From: Caulobacter sp. SL161
Lineage (GTDB): Bacteria > Pseudomonadota > Alphaproteobacteria > Caulobacterales > Caulobacteraceae
Direction of reading: 5' to 3'
Length of the DNA stretch: 64,000 nucleotides
NCBI RefSeq assembly: GCF_026672375.1
Contig: NZ_JAPPRA010000001.1
Coordinates: forward strand, 2,108,001-2,172,000
The position numbers were made by a program, and so were the translations under genes. Shown piece by piece: positions 1 through 8,334 of this stretch (position 1 is its first letter; every line of letters starts with the position of its first letter). Under the pieces are notes generated by a model that ran no database searches, was not told the DNA's origin, and was given only the letters and a program-made list of their open reading frames with translations.

Positions 1-1352
1 GGCTTCTCGTCGATGCGTGAGACGTCGAGATCGCCAAAGACCGTCAGCTCCAGCGTGCGCGGGATGGGGGTGGCGGACATGGCCAAGAGGTGGACGCCCC
101 AATCGGCGTTGGCGGGGCCCTTCTCCTGCAGTCGGCGACGTTCATTGACCCCGAAGCGATGCTGCTCGTCGATGATGGTCAGGGCCAGGGCGCGGAAATC
201 GACGTCGTCCTGGAACAGGGCGTGGGTGCCTACGGCGATGTGATGGGCGCCCTCGGCGAGCCCCGCCAGCTTGGCCGCCCGACCCGCGCCCTTATCGCGA
301 CCGGTGAGCAGGATCACTGACAGGCCCAGCGCCTCCAGAGGCGCAGCGATGGTCTCGAAGTGTTGGCGCGCCAGGATTTCGGTGGGGGCCATCAGCGCCG
401 ATTGAAAGCCTGCGCTGGCGGCGTCGGCCATGGCCAGCATGGCGACCACGGTCTTGCCCGAACCGACATCGCCCTGCAGCAGCCGGCTCATCCGCTCGCC
501 TGACGCCAGGTCGCCGCGGATCTCGGACAGGGCGCGGATCTGCGCGCCCGTGAGCTTGAAGGGCAGGGCCTTCTCGGCGGCTTCGGACAGCGGGCCCGCC
601 GGGATGCGCGGACCCGGATGCGACCGGCGAGCGGCCTTGCGCTGGGCCAGCGCCAGTTGGTGGGCCAGCAGCTCATCATAGGCCAGGCGGCGGCGTGGGC
701 GCGAGAGCGGCGAAAGATCAGCCTCGCTGGCCGGCGCATGCAGGGCCGCCAGGGCGTCTCGCCAACTGGGCAGCTTCTCGCGCTCTATCCAGGCGACGTC
801 CTGCCATTCGGCGAGGTCAGGGGCGCGCGCCAGGGCCTCCAGGGCGAGCTTTCGGAACGTCCGCGAGGGCAGGCCGTGCGTGGCGGGATAGACCGTCTCC
901 ACCAGCGGAATGTCAGCGGCTTTGTCCTCGGCGACGATGTAGTCCGGATGGGCGATCTGCAGTTCGGAGGCGAAGCCCTCGGGGCGTTCGACCTTGCCGC
1001 TGACAGCGCGGCGCGCGCCCTTGGGGTGCTGGCGCTCCAGGTGTGGGCCATGGCCCTTGAACCAGACCAAGGTCAGAAAGCCCGTGCCGTCCCAGGCGCG
1101 GATCTTCCAGGGTTGTCCCAGGCGGTGGGGCGGCTGGTGGCCGTCGATGGTGACGATGAAGGTCTGGACCTGATTCTCCACGGCCTGGTCGACCGTGGTC
1201 GTCGTCCGCCGGATCAGGCCCGAGGGGGCGGTGAACAGCACGTCGCGCACGATCGGCCCGGCCAGCTTCTCGACCAGCGGCGCAACGCGGGGGCCCACGC
1301 CTTTCAGCGTGGAGACCGAGGTGAACAGAGGAAAGAGAATCTCCGGGCGCAT
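1..1352 (-). CDS. recG: ATP-dependent DNA helicase RecG (N-terminal part, cut by window edge)
   Basis: About 450 codons of the N-terminal part of RecG, the helicase that remodels stalled forks and branched DNA. The ATG at 1352 opens MRPEILFPLF and leads into a helix-hairpin-helix-like KGVGPRVAPL stretch and the wedge/OB domain. The SF2 motor then starts with the Walker A motif GDVGSGKT and continues through APTEILARQ, the DEQHRFG box and SATPIPRTL, all typical of RecG. The frame stays open to base 1, so the C-terminal third lies outside the window. No frameshift is seen. The neighbouring gene at 1395-1721 lies upstream on the same strand, 42 bases away. Assignment is by recognised motifs and their order. 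Confidence 0.95.
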   Translation of the reverse strand, partial: MRPEILFPLFTSVSTLKGVGPRVAPLVEKLAGPIVRDVLFTAPSGLIRRTTTTVDQAVENQVQTFIVTIDGHQPPHRLGQPWKIRAWDGTGFLTLVWFKGHGPHLERQHPKGARRAVSGKVERPEGFASELQIAHPDYIVAEDKAADIPLVETVYPATHGLPSRTFRKLALEALARAPDLAEWQDVAWIEREKLPSWRDALAALHAPASEADLSPLSRPRRRLAYDELLAHQLALAQRKAARRSHPGPRIPAGPLSEAAEKALPFKLTGAQIRALSEIRGDLASGERMSRLLQGDVGSGKTVVAMLAMADAASAGFQSALMAPTEILARQHFETIAAPLEALGLSVILLTGRDKGAGRAAKLAGLAEGAHHIAVGTHALFQDDVDFRALALTIIDEQHRFGVNERRRLQEKGPANADWGVHLLAMSATPIPRTLELTVFGDLDVSRIDEK

Positions 1353-1394
1353 GCGACACGACCTTATCCGCGTCCCCGCCCGGCGGAAAATGCT

Positions 1395-1721
1395 CTAGTC
1401 GGCCTGATTCATCACGGGTTGAAGCGCGATGACGAGGTCGGAGTACTCGTCCGCCCGCGAAGCGCCCGAGACGTTCAGCCGGGTGTAGAGGCAGGTCGCG
1501 CCGTGGCGGGCGCAGGCCTCCGACCAGCGGGCTTTGGCGTCCACCAGGTTGTTGGCTTGACCCGCAAAGACGACCAAGCCCTTGGCGTCGACATAGACAA
1601 AGTTGCCGGCGATCGTGGTGCCGGGTTCGCCGTTCTCGGCCAGCTTGTAGCGGTACACGGCGCCGGAGGCGCCCTTGAGTTCGATGTAAGGCTTCAAGCT
1701 GTCCTCGCCATTAAAAGTCAC
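1395..1721 (-). CDS. Small conserved-type hypothetical protein (108 aa)
   Basis: I do not recognise this protein. The frame opens with GTG at 1721 (MTFNGEDSLK); no ATG start precedes it before the upstream stop. It has a mixed alpha/beta look, no signal peptide, no membrane segment and four cysteine-poor short strands; a central segment (GNFVYVDAKGLVVFAG) reads like a beta hairpin, followed by a helix with two cysteines about seven residues apart (EACARHGATC). It lies between the ABC transporter genes and recG on the same strand, 42 bases from each neighbour, so it may be read through from the transporter operon. Codon use matches neighbours. Confidence 0.6.
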   Translation of the reverse strand: MTFNGEDSLKPYIELKGASGAVYRYKLAENGEPGTTIAGNFVYVDAKGLVVFAGQANNLVDAKARWSEACARHGATCLYTRLNVSGASRADEYSDLVIALQPVMNQAD

Positions 1722-1763
1722 CCGGCGTCGGCGCTCAGGTCGTGAAGCGTCCCGTGGGCCAAA

Positions 1764-2504
1764 TTATGGCTGGAGGACGCCCGATCTGGCCAAGAAGCGC
1801 CGGGTCCGCTCTTCGCGCGGCGAGGCGAGGAGCTGACGCGAAGGTCCTTGCTCTACGATCACGCCGCCGTCCATGAAAATCGTTCGCTCGGCCACATCGC
1901 GGGCGAAATCCATCTGGTGGGTGACGATCACCATCGTGCGCTTTTCGGCCGCGAGGTTGCGGATGACGGCCAGAACTTCGCCGACCAGCTCCGGGTCCAG
2001 CGCGGACGTCGGCTCATCGAAGAGGATCACCTCGGGATCCATCGCCAGGGCTCGGGCGATGGCGCAGCGTTGCTGCTGACCGCCGGACAAGGCCGACGGA
2101 TAGGCGTCGACGCGATCGGACAGCCCGACCTTTTCCAGCAAAGCCAGTCCCTTGGCGCGCGCCTTGGCGGGATCTTCGCGGCGCACGACGATCGGGCCTT
2201 CGATCACGTTCTCCAGCGCCGTGCGGTGCGGGAACAGGTTGAAGCTCTGGAAGACGAAGCCGACCCGCCCGTTCAAGGCCTTGGCCAGGGGCGTCTTGGC
2301 GCCGGCGGTGACGCCCGCGATCGTCAGGTCGCCGCCATTCAGAGGCTCAAGGCCGGCGAGGCAGCGCAGCAGGGTGCTCTTGCCCGAGCCGCTGGGCCCG
2401 ATGATCGCGACCACTTCTCCGGGGACCACAGCCAGGTCCACGCCCGCCAGGACGGGCGTGTCGCCGAAGCTCTTCTTCAGGGACTTGGCGTCGATCGCGC
2501 TCAT
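1764..2504 (-). CDS. tcyN: Cystine/polar amino acid ABC transporter, ATP-binding protein
   Basis: ATPase of a polar-amino-acid uptake transporter. Walker A GPSGSGKST is at about residue 36, the signature ALSGGQQQRCAIARAL near 135, and Walker B VILFDEPTSALDPELV follows, with the switch histidine in VIVTHQMDFA. At 246 residues it has the usual length of GlnQ/TcyN subunits. The ATG at 2504 overlaps the stop of the permease gene as ATGA, so the two are translationally coupled. It is the last gene of a binding protein-permease-ATPase operon. The cystine specificity comes from the binding protein and is inferred. Confidence 0.85.
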   Translation of the reverse strand: MSAIDAKSLKKSFGDTPVLAGVDLAVVPGEVVAIIGPSGSGKSTLLRCLAGLEPLNGGDLTIAGVTAGAKTPLAKALNGRVGFVFQSFNLFPHRTALENVIEGPIVVRREDPAKARAKGLALLEKVGLSDRVDAYPSALSGGQQQRCAIARALAMDPEVILFDEPTSALDPELVGEVLAVIRNLAAEKRTMVIVTHQMDFARDVAERTIFMDGGVIVEQGPSRQLLASPREERTRRFLARSGVLQP

Positions 2505-3160
2505 CGGCGGCCCTCCGCGGCGCGGCGCTCAAGGCGCGTCTGGGCGGCGGCCAGGATCGTGGAGAGGATCCAGTAGATCGCCGCTGCGGCCAGATACAGG
2601 GTGAAGATCTCGTAGGTCCGCGCGGTGATCAGCTGCGCCTGTCGGAACAGCTCCGGCACCTGGATGGTCGCGGCCAGCGAGGTGTCCTTCACCAGGCTGA
2701 TGAAGCTGTTCGAGAGGGGCGCGACGGCGGTGCGCGCCGCCTGGGGCAAGATCACGCGGCGCAGGGTCTGGCCCCGGCTCATGCCCAGCACGCTGGCGGC
2801 TTCCCACTGACCCTTGTCGACGGCGGCGATGGCGCTGCGCAGGATCTCGCAGCTGTAGGCGGCCACGTTCAGTGAAAAGCCGATCCCTGCGGCGACCAGC
2901 GGCGGCATCTCCAGACCGAACTGCGGCAGGCCGTAATAGATCAGGAAGAGCTGCACCAGGAGCGGCGTGCCACGAAACGCCGAGACATAGACGCCGGCGG
3001 GCCAGCGGAGCAGCGCGGAGCGCGACAGGCGCATCAAGGCCAGCAAGAAACCGAGGACCACCCCGATGCTCATGCCGATGACGCTAAGGACGATCGTGTA
3101 GCCCGCGCCCTTCAACAGGAGCGGTGCGGACTGGCGCAGCAGGTCGAGGCCGGTATCCAT
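2501..3160 (-). CDS. tcyL: Cystine/polar amino acid ABC transporter, permease
   Basis: Inner-membrane permease of the HisM/GlnP family, 219 residues. I place the start at the ATG at 3160 (MDTGLDLLRQS), four bases after the stop of the binding-protein gene; a TTG nine codons further upstream would overlap that gene and is less likely. The family signature is visible: an N-terminal membrane segment with GAGYTIVLSVIG, then YVSAFRGTPLLVQLFLIYYGLP, and the EAA loop QWEAASVLGMSRGQTLRRVILPQA which contacts the ATPase. Final helices include TYEIFTLYLAAAAIYW. Middle gene of the three-gene operon. Confidence 0.85.
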   Translation of the reverse strand: MDTGLDLLRQSAPLLLKGAGYTIVLSVIGMSIGVVLGFLLALMRLSRSALLRWPAGVYVSAFRGTPLLVQLFLIYYGLPQFGLEMPPLVAAGIGFSLNVAAYSCEILRSAIAAVDKGQWEAASVLGMSRGQTLRRVILPQAARTAVAPLSNSFISLVKDTSLAATIQVPELFRQAQLITARTYEIFTLYLAAAAIYWILSTILAAAQTRLERRAAEGRR

Positions 3161-3164
3161 GGCG

Positions 3165-3950
3165 CTATTGGGTGACGTCCATGCCAAACCACTGCTGCGA
3201 GATGGCGGCCAGCTTACCGTTGGCGCGCAAGGCGTTGATCGCCTGGTTGATCACGACCGCCAGGGCCGGATCCTTCTTCATCGCCACGCCAGAGCCTTGG
3301 GCGGCGAACGGCTGGCCTGAGGCGACGAATTCCGGCGAGGTCTTAACGAAGTCGGCGGCGACAAGGCGATCGTTCAGAACAGCGTCGATTCGGCCCGCAC
3401 GAAGGTCCTGATACTTGGTCGGATCATCGTCATAGGTCCGGACGTCGGCAGTCGGCACATTGGCGCGAAGCCACTGCTCGTAGTTCGTGCCGAGGCCCAC
3501 GCCCACCTTTTTGCCGGCCAGGTCCTCAGGCTTGCTCGGGGCGGGCTTGTTCTTCAGCGCGATGATCTGGATGCCCGAGACGGTGTAAGGCTCCGAGAAG
3601 TCGTACTTGGCCTGACGATCAGGGGTGATGGTGATCTGGTTGATCACCACGTCGATACGGCCCGACTCCAGCGAGCCCAGCAGCCCGGCGAACGGGGCGG
3701 GGCTGAACTCGGCCTTTACGCCCAGTTGCTCGGCCAGGGCCTTGGCGAAATCGACCTCAAAGCCCGCCAGTTGCCCTGACTTGTCCTGGAAATTGAAGGG
3801 CGGGTAGGTGCCTTCCAGTCCGACGCGCAGCTTGCCCGACGCCTTGATCCGGTCCCACCCGCTGGCCCCCGCGTCCGGCTTCTTGCCACACGCGGCGAGC
3901 AGGGCGAGGCCAAGGCCGGAGAGGACAGCGCGGCGGGCAGGGAATCGCAT
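3165..3950 (-). CDS. tcyJ: Cystine-binding periplasmic lipoprotein (TcyJ/FliY-like)
   Basis: Solute-binding protein of SBP family 3, 261 residues from the ATG at 3950. The N-terminus MRFPARRAVLSGLG ends in the lipobox LAAC, so a membrane-anchored lipoprotein is predicted. The mature part reproduces the run of blocks known from E. coli FliY/TcyJ: LRVGLEGTYPPFNFQ, LAGFEVDFAKALAEQLGV, RIDVVINQITIT, GVGLGTNYEQWLR, DVRTYDDDPTKYQDLRAGRIDAVL and a C-terminal QQWFGMDV. That close match is why I call it cystine-type rather than general amino acid. First gene of the operon; permease and ATPase follow directly. Confidence 0.85.
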   Translation of the reverse strand: MRFPARRAVLSGLGLALLAACGKKPDAGASGWDRIKASGKLRVGLEGTYPPFNFQDKSGQLAGFEVDFAKALAEQLGVKAEFSPAPFAGLLGSLESGRIDVVINQITITPDRQAKYDFSEPYTVSGIQIIALKNKPAPSKPEDLAGKKVGVGLGTNYEQWLRANVPTADVRTYDDDPTKYQDLRAGRIDAVLNDRLVAADFVKTSPEFVASGQPFAAQGSGVAMKKDPALAVVINQAINALRANGKLAAISQQWFGMDVTQ

Positions 3951-4057
3951 CGAACAGACCTTACGGCGAAACAATCTCGCGCATTTCTATACAGGCGCAC
4001 GCGGTCCGCTAGCCCGTAGATGGCGAAAGGGGCGGGGTGCTCCGCCGCTGGTCTCGA

Positions 4058-5173
4058 TCAACGCTTACGGACGAACACCGTGCCCGCCGAATAGCCTGCG
4101 CCGAAGCTACAGATCAGGCCCGTCTCACCCGGCGCGAAGTCGTCATTGGCCGAGTGGAAGGCGATGATCGAGCCGGCCGAGCTGGTGTTGGCGTACTCGT
4201 CCAGAATGATGACGTTCTCGCCCGGCGCGGGATCCCGACCCAGCACCTTGCGGCCGATCATCTCGTTCATGTTGATGTTGGCCTGGTGCAGCCAGAGGCG
4301 TTTGAGCCCGGTCGGATCGACGCCCAGGTCCTTGGCGTGCTCGACGATCATCTCGCTGACCATCGGCACCACCTCGCGGAACACCTTGCGGCCTTCCTGC
4401 ACGAAGAGCTTGTCCTTGGCGCCAACCCCTTCCGGCGCGGCGCGGTTCAAGAAGCCGAAGTTGTTGCGGATGTTGTTCGAGAACTGGGTCTTCAGGCGCG
4501 TGCCGACGATCTCCCAGCCGCCTTGCGCCTGGTCGGCGTCCTCGATGATCACCGCGGTGGCGACGTCGCCGAAGATGAAGTGGCTGTCGCGATCCTGGAA
4601 ATTCAGGTGCCCCGAGCAAATCTCGGGATTGACCATCAGCACCGCCTTGGCGCTGCCGCTGGTGACGAAGTCGGCGGCGGTCTTGATGCCGAAGGTCGCC
4701 GACGAGCACGCCACGTTCATGTCGAAGGCGAAGCCTTCGATGCCCAGGGCCTGCTGAACCTCGATGGCCATGGCCGGATAGGCGCGCTGCATGTTCGAGG
4801 CCGCGCAGATCACCGCGCCGATCTCCGACACCGGTTTGCCCCAGCGGGCGATCGCCTGTTTGGCGGCTTCGACAGCCATTTCGGCCAGGATCGAGATCTC
4901 CTCATTCGGGCGCTCGGGGAGGATCGGGCGCATGATCTCCGGATCGACGATCCCGCTCTTGTCCATCACGAAGCGCGACTTGATGCCCGAGGCCTTCTCG
5001 ATGAATTCGGGCGAGGAGGGGGCCAGGGCGACGATCTCGCCGGCCGCGATGGCCTCGGCGTTGGCGGCGTTGAAGCGCTCGACGAAGGTGTTGAAGGCCT
5101 CGACCAGCTCGGCGTTCGAGATGCTGTGAGGCGGGGTGTACAGCCCCGTGGCGGCGATGACGGCTTGCGGCAA
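4058..5173 (-). CDS. Beta-ketoacyl-ACP synthase III family enzyme (PA3286-like)
   Basis: Thiolase-fold condensing enzyme, 371 residues, longer than classical FabH (about 317). The catalytic Cys lies in NVACSSATFG, the His in WLHQANINMNEM and the Asn in YANTSSAGS, so the Cys-His-Asn triad is complete. The long N-terminal insert with EKASGIKSRFVMDKSG resembles the Pseudomonas PA3286 type, which condenses medium-chain acyl-CoA with malonyl-ACP and shunts it into fatty-acid synthesis; that substrate assignment is inference from memory. Similarity starts at LPQAVIAATG, so I choose the TTG at 5173; upstream in-frame ATGs would add unrelated residues. Confidence 0.8.
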   Translation of the reverse strand: MPQAVIAATGLYTPPHSISNAELVEAFNTFVERFNAANAEAIAAGEIVALAPSSPEFIEKASGIKSRFVMDKSGIVDPEIMRPILPERPNEEISILAEMAVEAAKQAIARWGKPVSEIGAVICAASNMQRAYPAMAIEVQQALGIEGFAFDMNVACSSATFGIKTAADFVTSGSAKAVLMVNPEICSGHLNFQDRDSHFIFGDVATAVIIEDADQAQGGWEIVGTRLKTQFSNNIRNNFGFLNRAAPEGVGAKDKLFVQEGRKVFREVVPMVSEMIVEHAKDLGVDPTGLKRLWLHQANINMNEMIGRKVLGRDPAPGENVIILDEYANTSSAGSIIAFHSANDDFAPGETGLICSFGAGYSAGTVFVRKR

Positions 5174-5250
5174 GACGACGGTCCCGATGATGCGCGCGGA
5201 CCTCGCTCCAAAGAGAGACGGGTCCGCGTTCTGACGCTTGTTTGAACCCG

Positions 5251-5278
5251 TAGATAGCACGGTTGGCGGTCTCGTCAT
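5251..5278 (-). promoter_or_regulatory. Possible housekeeping promoter for the KAS III-like gene
   Basis: Read on the minus strand, TGACGAG is followed after 12 bases by GCTATCTA. This resembles the Caulobacter sigma-73 pattern (TTGACGS, 10-14 bases, GCTANAWC). The transcript would start about 70 bases before the TTG start at 5173. The -35 part is only a partial match. Confidence 0.25.
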
Positions 5279-5411
5279 CCACCCTCGGTCGGGCGATCGA
5301 CACGTAATGACCTCAAACGGGGCCGCGAACCGCCGCATGGTCGCCGCGTTGCGATCCTAGCAGGGGATGGCTGAGGGAGCTGAAGAGTACGAGTAGAATT
5401 GGAGTACAAGA

Positions 5412-5945
5412 ATGAAGACTCTCATCGCCGCCACCCTGGTCGCCGGTTCGGTTCTCGCGGCCCCCATTTTCGCCAACGCCCAGACGTCGACGGACATCTA
5501 TGGTTCGCTGAACTATAGTCAAACTCGGACGAAGGGCGCTGACACCGGCGCAATTCAAGGGCGCGTCGGCGCCAAGCTTACGCCCTATTTCGGCGTTGAG
5601 GGTGAGATCGCCGGCGGCGTCGATAGCGACAAGGTCGGTGCGTCGGGCGGTCAGGCCCGCGTGAAGATGGAGCACCAGGTCGCCGGCTACGCCGTCGGCT
5701 ATCTGCCCGTCACCCCCAAGCTGGATCTCACGGGACGCGTCGGCTACGGCACGACCAAGTTCAGCACCAACAACGTCGCCGCGACCCAGTTCGACGGCAG
5801 TCGCGACAGCTGGAACTACGGCCTCGGCGCCGAGTATAAGCTGGACGGCAAGAACGGCGTCCGCGCCGACTGGACCAAGTCGGAATACACCAACAGCGAC
5901 CTGAGCTCGAACACGGTCTCGGTGGGCTATGTCCGCCACTTCTGA
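5412..5945 (+). CDS. Small outer-membrane beta-barrel protein
   Basis: A 177-residue secreted protein with a clear signal peptide (MKTLIAATLVAGSVLAAPIFANA, cleavage after ANA). The mature part is a series of alternating strands (GRVGAKLTPYFGVEGEIAGG, YAVGYLPVTPKLDLTGRVGYG, YGLGAEYKLDGKNGVRADW) and ends in VSVGYVRHF, a C-terminal phenylalanine signal for BAM-dependent insertion. It belongs to the OmpA-like/opacity porin fold (eight-stranded barrel). No catalytic motif is seen. It is alone in its transcription unit, divergent from the KAS III-like gene, with a hairpin terminator after it. Function is not known. Confidence 0.8.
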   Translation: MKTLIAATLVAGSVLAAPIFANAQTSTDIYGSLNYSQTRTKGADTGAIQGRVGAKLTPYFGVEGEIAGGVDSDKVGASGGQARVKMEHQVAGYAVGYLPVTPKLDLTGRVGYGTTKFSTNNVAATQFDGSRDSWNYGLGAEYKLDGKNGVRADWTKSEYTNSDLSSNTVSVGYVRHF

Positions 5946-5970
5946 TCGGTGAGATCGAAAGGTCTGAGGT

Positions 5971-5999
5971 GGCGCGTCCTTAGGGGCGCGCCATTCTCT
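5971..5999 (+). terminator. Terminator after the beta-barrel gene
   Basis: GGCGCGTCC and GGGCGCGCC pair across a four-base loop (one G-T pair), followed by a T-rich ATTCTCTTT. It lies 25 bases after the stop codon. Confidence 0.55.
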
Positions 6000-6069
6000 T
6001 TCGCCGCTTGACGACGGTCCCCCGGTCGTCAATCTGAACGGCAATAAGTTACGGGGGGATGCGTCGGTC

Positions 6070-6453
6070 TTGGACAAGGCGCTGTTGATTCAATTGGGCG
6101 GCTCTGTCGTCGCCGTGGCGCTGCTGGTGGCGTTCGTCCGATGGCTGGGCGTGGCCCGCCCCACGCCGCCGTTGACCGCCCCGTCGGCCAAGGCGCTGCT
6201 GGACGTCGAATTCCCCGACCATCACCCCCAGGCGATCTGGATCGCCGCCGACGGCGCGGGCCTGATCGCGCGCGACGGGGATCTGGCGCTGATCCTCTAT
6301 CGGCGCGGCGACGGCTATGTCGCCCGCGACCTGCCCTGGAGCGTCGTCGCGGGGCTCAAGCCCGTCGGCGGACGCCTCGCCGTCCGCGTTTCCGACGCTC
6401 GCCCCACCTTCGCCGTTCGTGACGATGTCTGGCCGCCGAAAGAGCTCGCCTGA
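6070..6453 (+). CDS. Small membrane-anchored protein coupled to a sterol-desaturase-family gene
   Basis: 127 residues, not recognised. It opens with TTG at 6070 behind a purine-rich ACGGGGGGA; no in-frame ATG is available. One N-terminal membrane helix (LLIQLGGSVVAVALLVAFVRWLG) is followed by a short cytoplasmic or periplasmic domain with two beta-rich stretches (AIWIAADGAGLIARDGDLALILY and LKPVGGRLAVRVSD). Its stop overlaps the start of the next gene (TGATG at 6451-6455), so the two are translated together and it is probably an accessory to the membrane hydroxylase. Confidence 0.65.
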   Translation: MDKALLIQLGGSVVAVALLVAFVRWLGVARPTPPLTAPSAKALLDVEFPDHHPQAIWIAADGAGLIARDGDLALILYRRGDGYVARDLPWSVVAGLKPVGGRLAVRVSDARPTFAVRDDVWPPKELA

Positions 6454-7355
6454 TGCTGAAAGCCCCCTTCGACCCCGTCCAGCTGGCCATTCCGTTCTTC
6501 GTGCTGGCCATCATCCTGGAAGTCCTGCTGGGACGCTTCGGCAAGGCCAAGGCCAACTATGAGACGCGCGATACGGCCATGTCGCTGAGCATGGGCCTGG
6601 GCAGCACGGTGGCCGGAATCCTGTTCGGCGGCGTCGTTTTCGCCACGACCGTCTGGGTTTATCAGCACCGGCTGTTCACGATCCCGATGACGGCGATCTG
6701 GGCCTGGGTCGCGGTCTTCTTCCTGGAGGACCTGACCTACTACTGGTTCCACCGCATCGCGCATGAGCGGCGGTTCTGGTGGGCCAGCCACGTCAACCAC
6801 CACACCTCGACCCACTACAATCTGTCGACCGCCCTGCGGCAGACCTGGACCGGCGGCGTGGCCGGGACCTGGCTGCTCTGGCTGCCGCTGTCGTTCCTGG
6901 GCTTCCCGCCGGCCATGGTGGCGATCCAGAAGGGGATCAGCCTCGTCTACCAGTTCTGGATCCACACCGAGGCGGTGGGGCGCATGCCGCGGTGGTTCGA
7001 GGCGGTGTTCAACACACCTTCGCATCACCGCGTCCACCACGCCCGCAACCCGCGCTATCTGGACGCCAACTACGCGGGCATCCTGATCATCTGGGACCGC
7101 ATGTTCGGCACCTTCATCCCCGAGGTCGACGAGGAGCCCTGCCGCTATGGCACGGTGAAGAACCTGGGCAACTTCAACCTGCTGCACAACGTCTTCCACG
7201 AGTGGGTCGGCATCGCCAAGGACGTCGCGGGCTCGAAGTCGCCCAAGGAGGCGCTGGGCTATCTGTTCGGCCCGCCCGGCTGGAGCCCGGACGGCTCGCG
7301 GGAGACGTCGGCGACGTTGAAGGCCAAGTGGCGGGCGCGGGCAGGGGGCGAGTAG
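6453..7355 (+). CDS. Sterol desaturase / fatty acid hydroxylase family protein
   Basis: 300-residue integral membrane di-iron enzyme of the fatty acid hydroxylase superfamily. Histidine boxes are present in order: HRIAH (HX3H) near residue 95, HVNHH (HX2HH) near 110, and HHRVHH near 190. Membrane segments include the N-terminal AIPFFVLAIILEVLLG and a second in GLGSTVAGILFGGVVFATTVWV. Such enzymes hydroxylate or desaturate membrane lipids; the substrate cannot be read from the sequence. It is coupled to the preceding 127-residue gene. The ATG at 6453 is the only sensible start. Confidence 0.85.
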   Translation: MLKAPFDPVQLAIPFFVLAIILEVLLGRFGKAKANYETRDTAMSLSMGLGSTVAGILFGGVVFATTVWVYQHRLFTIPMTAIWAWVAVFFLEDLTYYWFHRIAHERRFWWASHVNHHTSTHYNLSTALRQTWTGGVAGTWLLWLPLSFLGFPPAMVAIQKGISLVYQFWIHTEAVGRMPRWFEAVFNTPSHHRVHHARNPRYLDANYAGILIIWDRMFGTFIPEVDEEPCRYGTVKNLGNFNLLHNVFHEWVGIAKDVAGSKSPKEALGYLFGPPGWSPDGSRETSATLKAKWRARAGGE

Positions 7356-7431
7356 CCGGCGGTTCATCCAGACCGACGCCGTCGGCTAGGGTGATGGGCT
7401 CCACTGGGTGCGCCCATTTCGGCAATGGGGG

Positions 7432-7500
7432 CTTGAGGATCAGGAGCGCCGGTCAGGCAGCCCGATCAGCTCCGCCAAGCGGGGGCGCAAGTCAAAGTAG
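7432..7500 (+). pseudogene. Truncated 3' end of an older RAYT transposase copy
   Basis: Translated in frame, 7432-7500 gives LEDQERRSGSPISSAKRGRKSK and a stop, closely matching the C-terminus of the intact RAYT downstream (LQDLERRSGRSLSPAKRGRKPKQN). About 22 codons remain, with no start and nothing similar before 7431. It is a decayed remnant of a second copy of the element, immediately upstream of the intact one. Confidence 0.75.
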
Positions 7501-7510
7501 AGTTGGGCGA

Positions 7511-7555
7511 GAATTACGGTGAATTACGGTGACACAATTACGGTGACAGTGCACT
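7511..7555 (+). repeat. Left RAYT-associated repeat cluster
   Basis: GAATTACGGT occurs twice in tandem (7511-7530), then AATTACGGTGACAGTGCACT at 7536-7555. The latter is an exact inverted copy of the repeats downstream of the transposase at 8293-8312 and 8315-8334. Confidence 0.85.
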
Positions 7556-7591
7556 AATTGACAGCAAACCCTCCTCATGGGAGCGTCGCTC

Positions 7592-8257
7592 ATGGCCCGG
7601 CTCGCCCGCACGGTTTTCGAAGGCGTTCCCCACCATGTGACCCAAAGGGGCAATGGTCGGGCGCAGACGTTCTTTGGCGACGCGGACTATCAGCTCTATC
7701 GCGACCTCCTCGCCGAAAACGCCGCCAGGGCGAAGGTCGAGGTCTGGGGCTGGGTGCTGATGCCCAATCATGTCCATCTCATCCTGGTTCCCGCCGATCC
7801 CGACGGTCTGCGCCGCTGCCTGGCCCCGACCCATCGCCACTATGCCGGCGTCATCCATGCGCGCGAGAAGCGTACCGGCCATTTCTGGCAGGGCCGTTTC
7901 GGCTGTGTGGCGATGGACGAGGCGCATCTGGGCGCGGCCTTGCGCTATGTGGCGCTCAACCCCGTGCGGGCGCGGCTGGTCGAACGCGCTGCGGACTGGC
8001 CCTGGTCGAGCCTGCACGCCTGCCTTGATCCCGCCCGAGGCGACGGCCTGACCCGCACCGAGCCGGTGCTGTCCCGCTATCCCGACTTCGCCGCGATGAT
8101 CGCCGACGGCGAGGACGACGTGGGGTCTCTGGCCCTGCGTCGCGCGGAGACCATCGGCCGGCCGGTGGGGGAGGCGGCGTTCCTTCAGGACCTGGAGCGC
8201 CGGTCAGGCCGCTCGCTCAGCCCCGCCAAGCGAGGGCGCAAGCCAAAGCAGAATTGA
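7592..8257 (+). CDS. REP-associated tyrosine transposase (RAYT, IS200-like Y1 family)
   Basis: 221 residues from the ATG at 7592 (MARLARTVFEG), which has GGGAG nine bases upstream; another ATG 15 bases earlier lacks a better site. The fold is that of the Y1/HUH transposases: VPHHVTQRGNGRAQTFF at the N-terminus, the HUH motif in MPNHVHLILVP, GHFWQGRFGCV and the helix LRYVALNPVRARLV holding the RAYT hallmark pattern. The C-terminus is a basic RGRKPKQN tail. RAYTs act on REP hairpins rather than mobilising themselves like a normal IS. It is flanked by inverted repeat clusters and a truncated relative. Confidence 0.9.
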   Translation: MARLARTVFEGVPHHVTQRGNGRAQTFFGDADYQLYRDLLAENAARAKVEVWGWVLMPNHVHLILVPADPDGLRRCLAPTHRHYAGVIHAREKRTGHFWQGRFGCVAMDEAHLGAALRYVALNPVRARLVERAADWPWSSLHACLDPARGDGLTRTEPVLSRYPDFAAMIADGEDDVGSLALRRAETIGRPVGEAAFLQDLERRSGRSLSPAKRGRKPKQN

Positions 8258-8334
8258 GTGCACTGTCACCGTTTTCCAACGAAGCAGAATTGAGTGCACT
8301 GTCACCGTAATTGGAGTGCACTGTCACCGTAATT
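8248..8334 (+). repeat. Right RAYT-associated repeat cluster
   Basis: The unit AGTGCACTGTCACCGT occurs at 8257-8272, 8293-8308 and 8315-8330; the last two extend to AATT and are exact inverses of the left repeat at 7536-7555. The first 25 bases (8248-8272, which include the last codons of the transposase) recur at 8284-8308. A fourth partial unit follows near 8336-8345. These are the palindromic-type substrates expected for the RAYT. Confidence 0.85.

Noticed and set aside
618..1745. Long plus-strand open frame across recG
   Set aside because: It is antisense to recG, whose helicase motifs are on the minus strand, and it runs past the gene end. Typical of high-GC shadow frames; the same holds for the long antisense frames over ppdK, virB4 and fabH-like genes.
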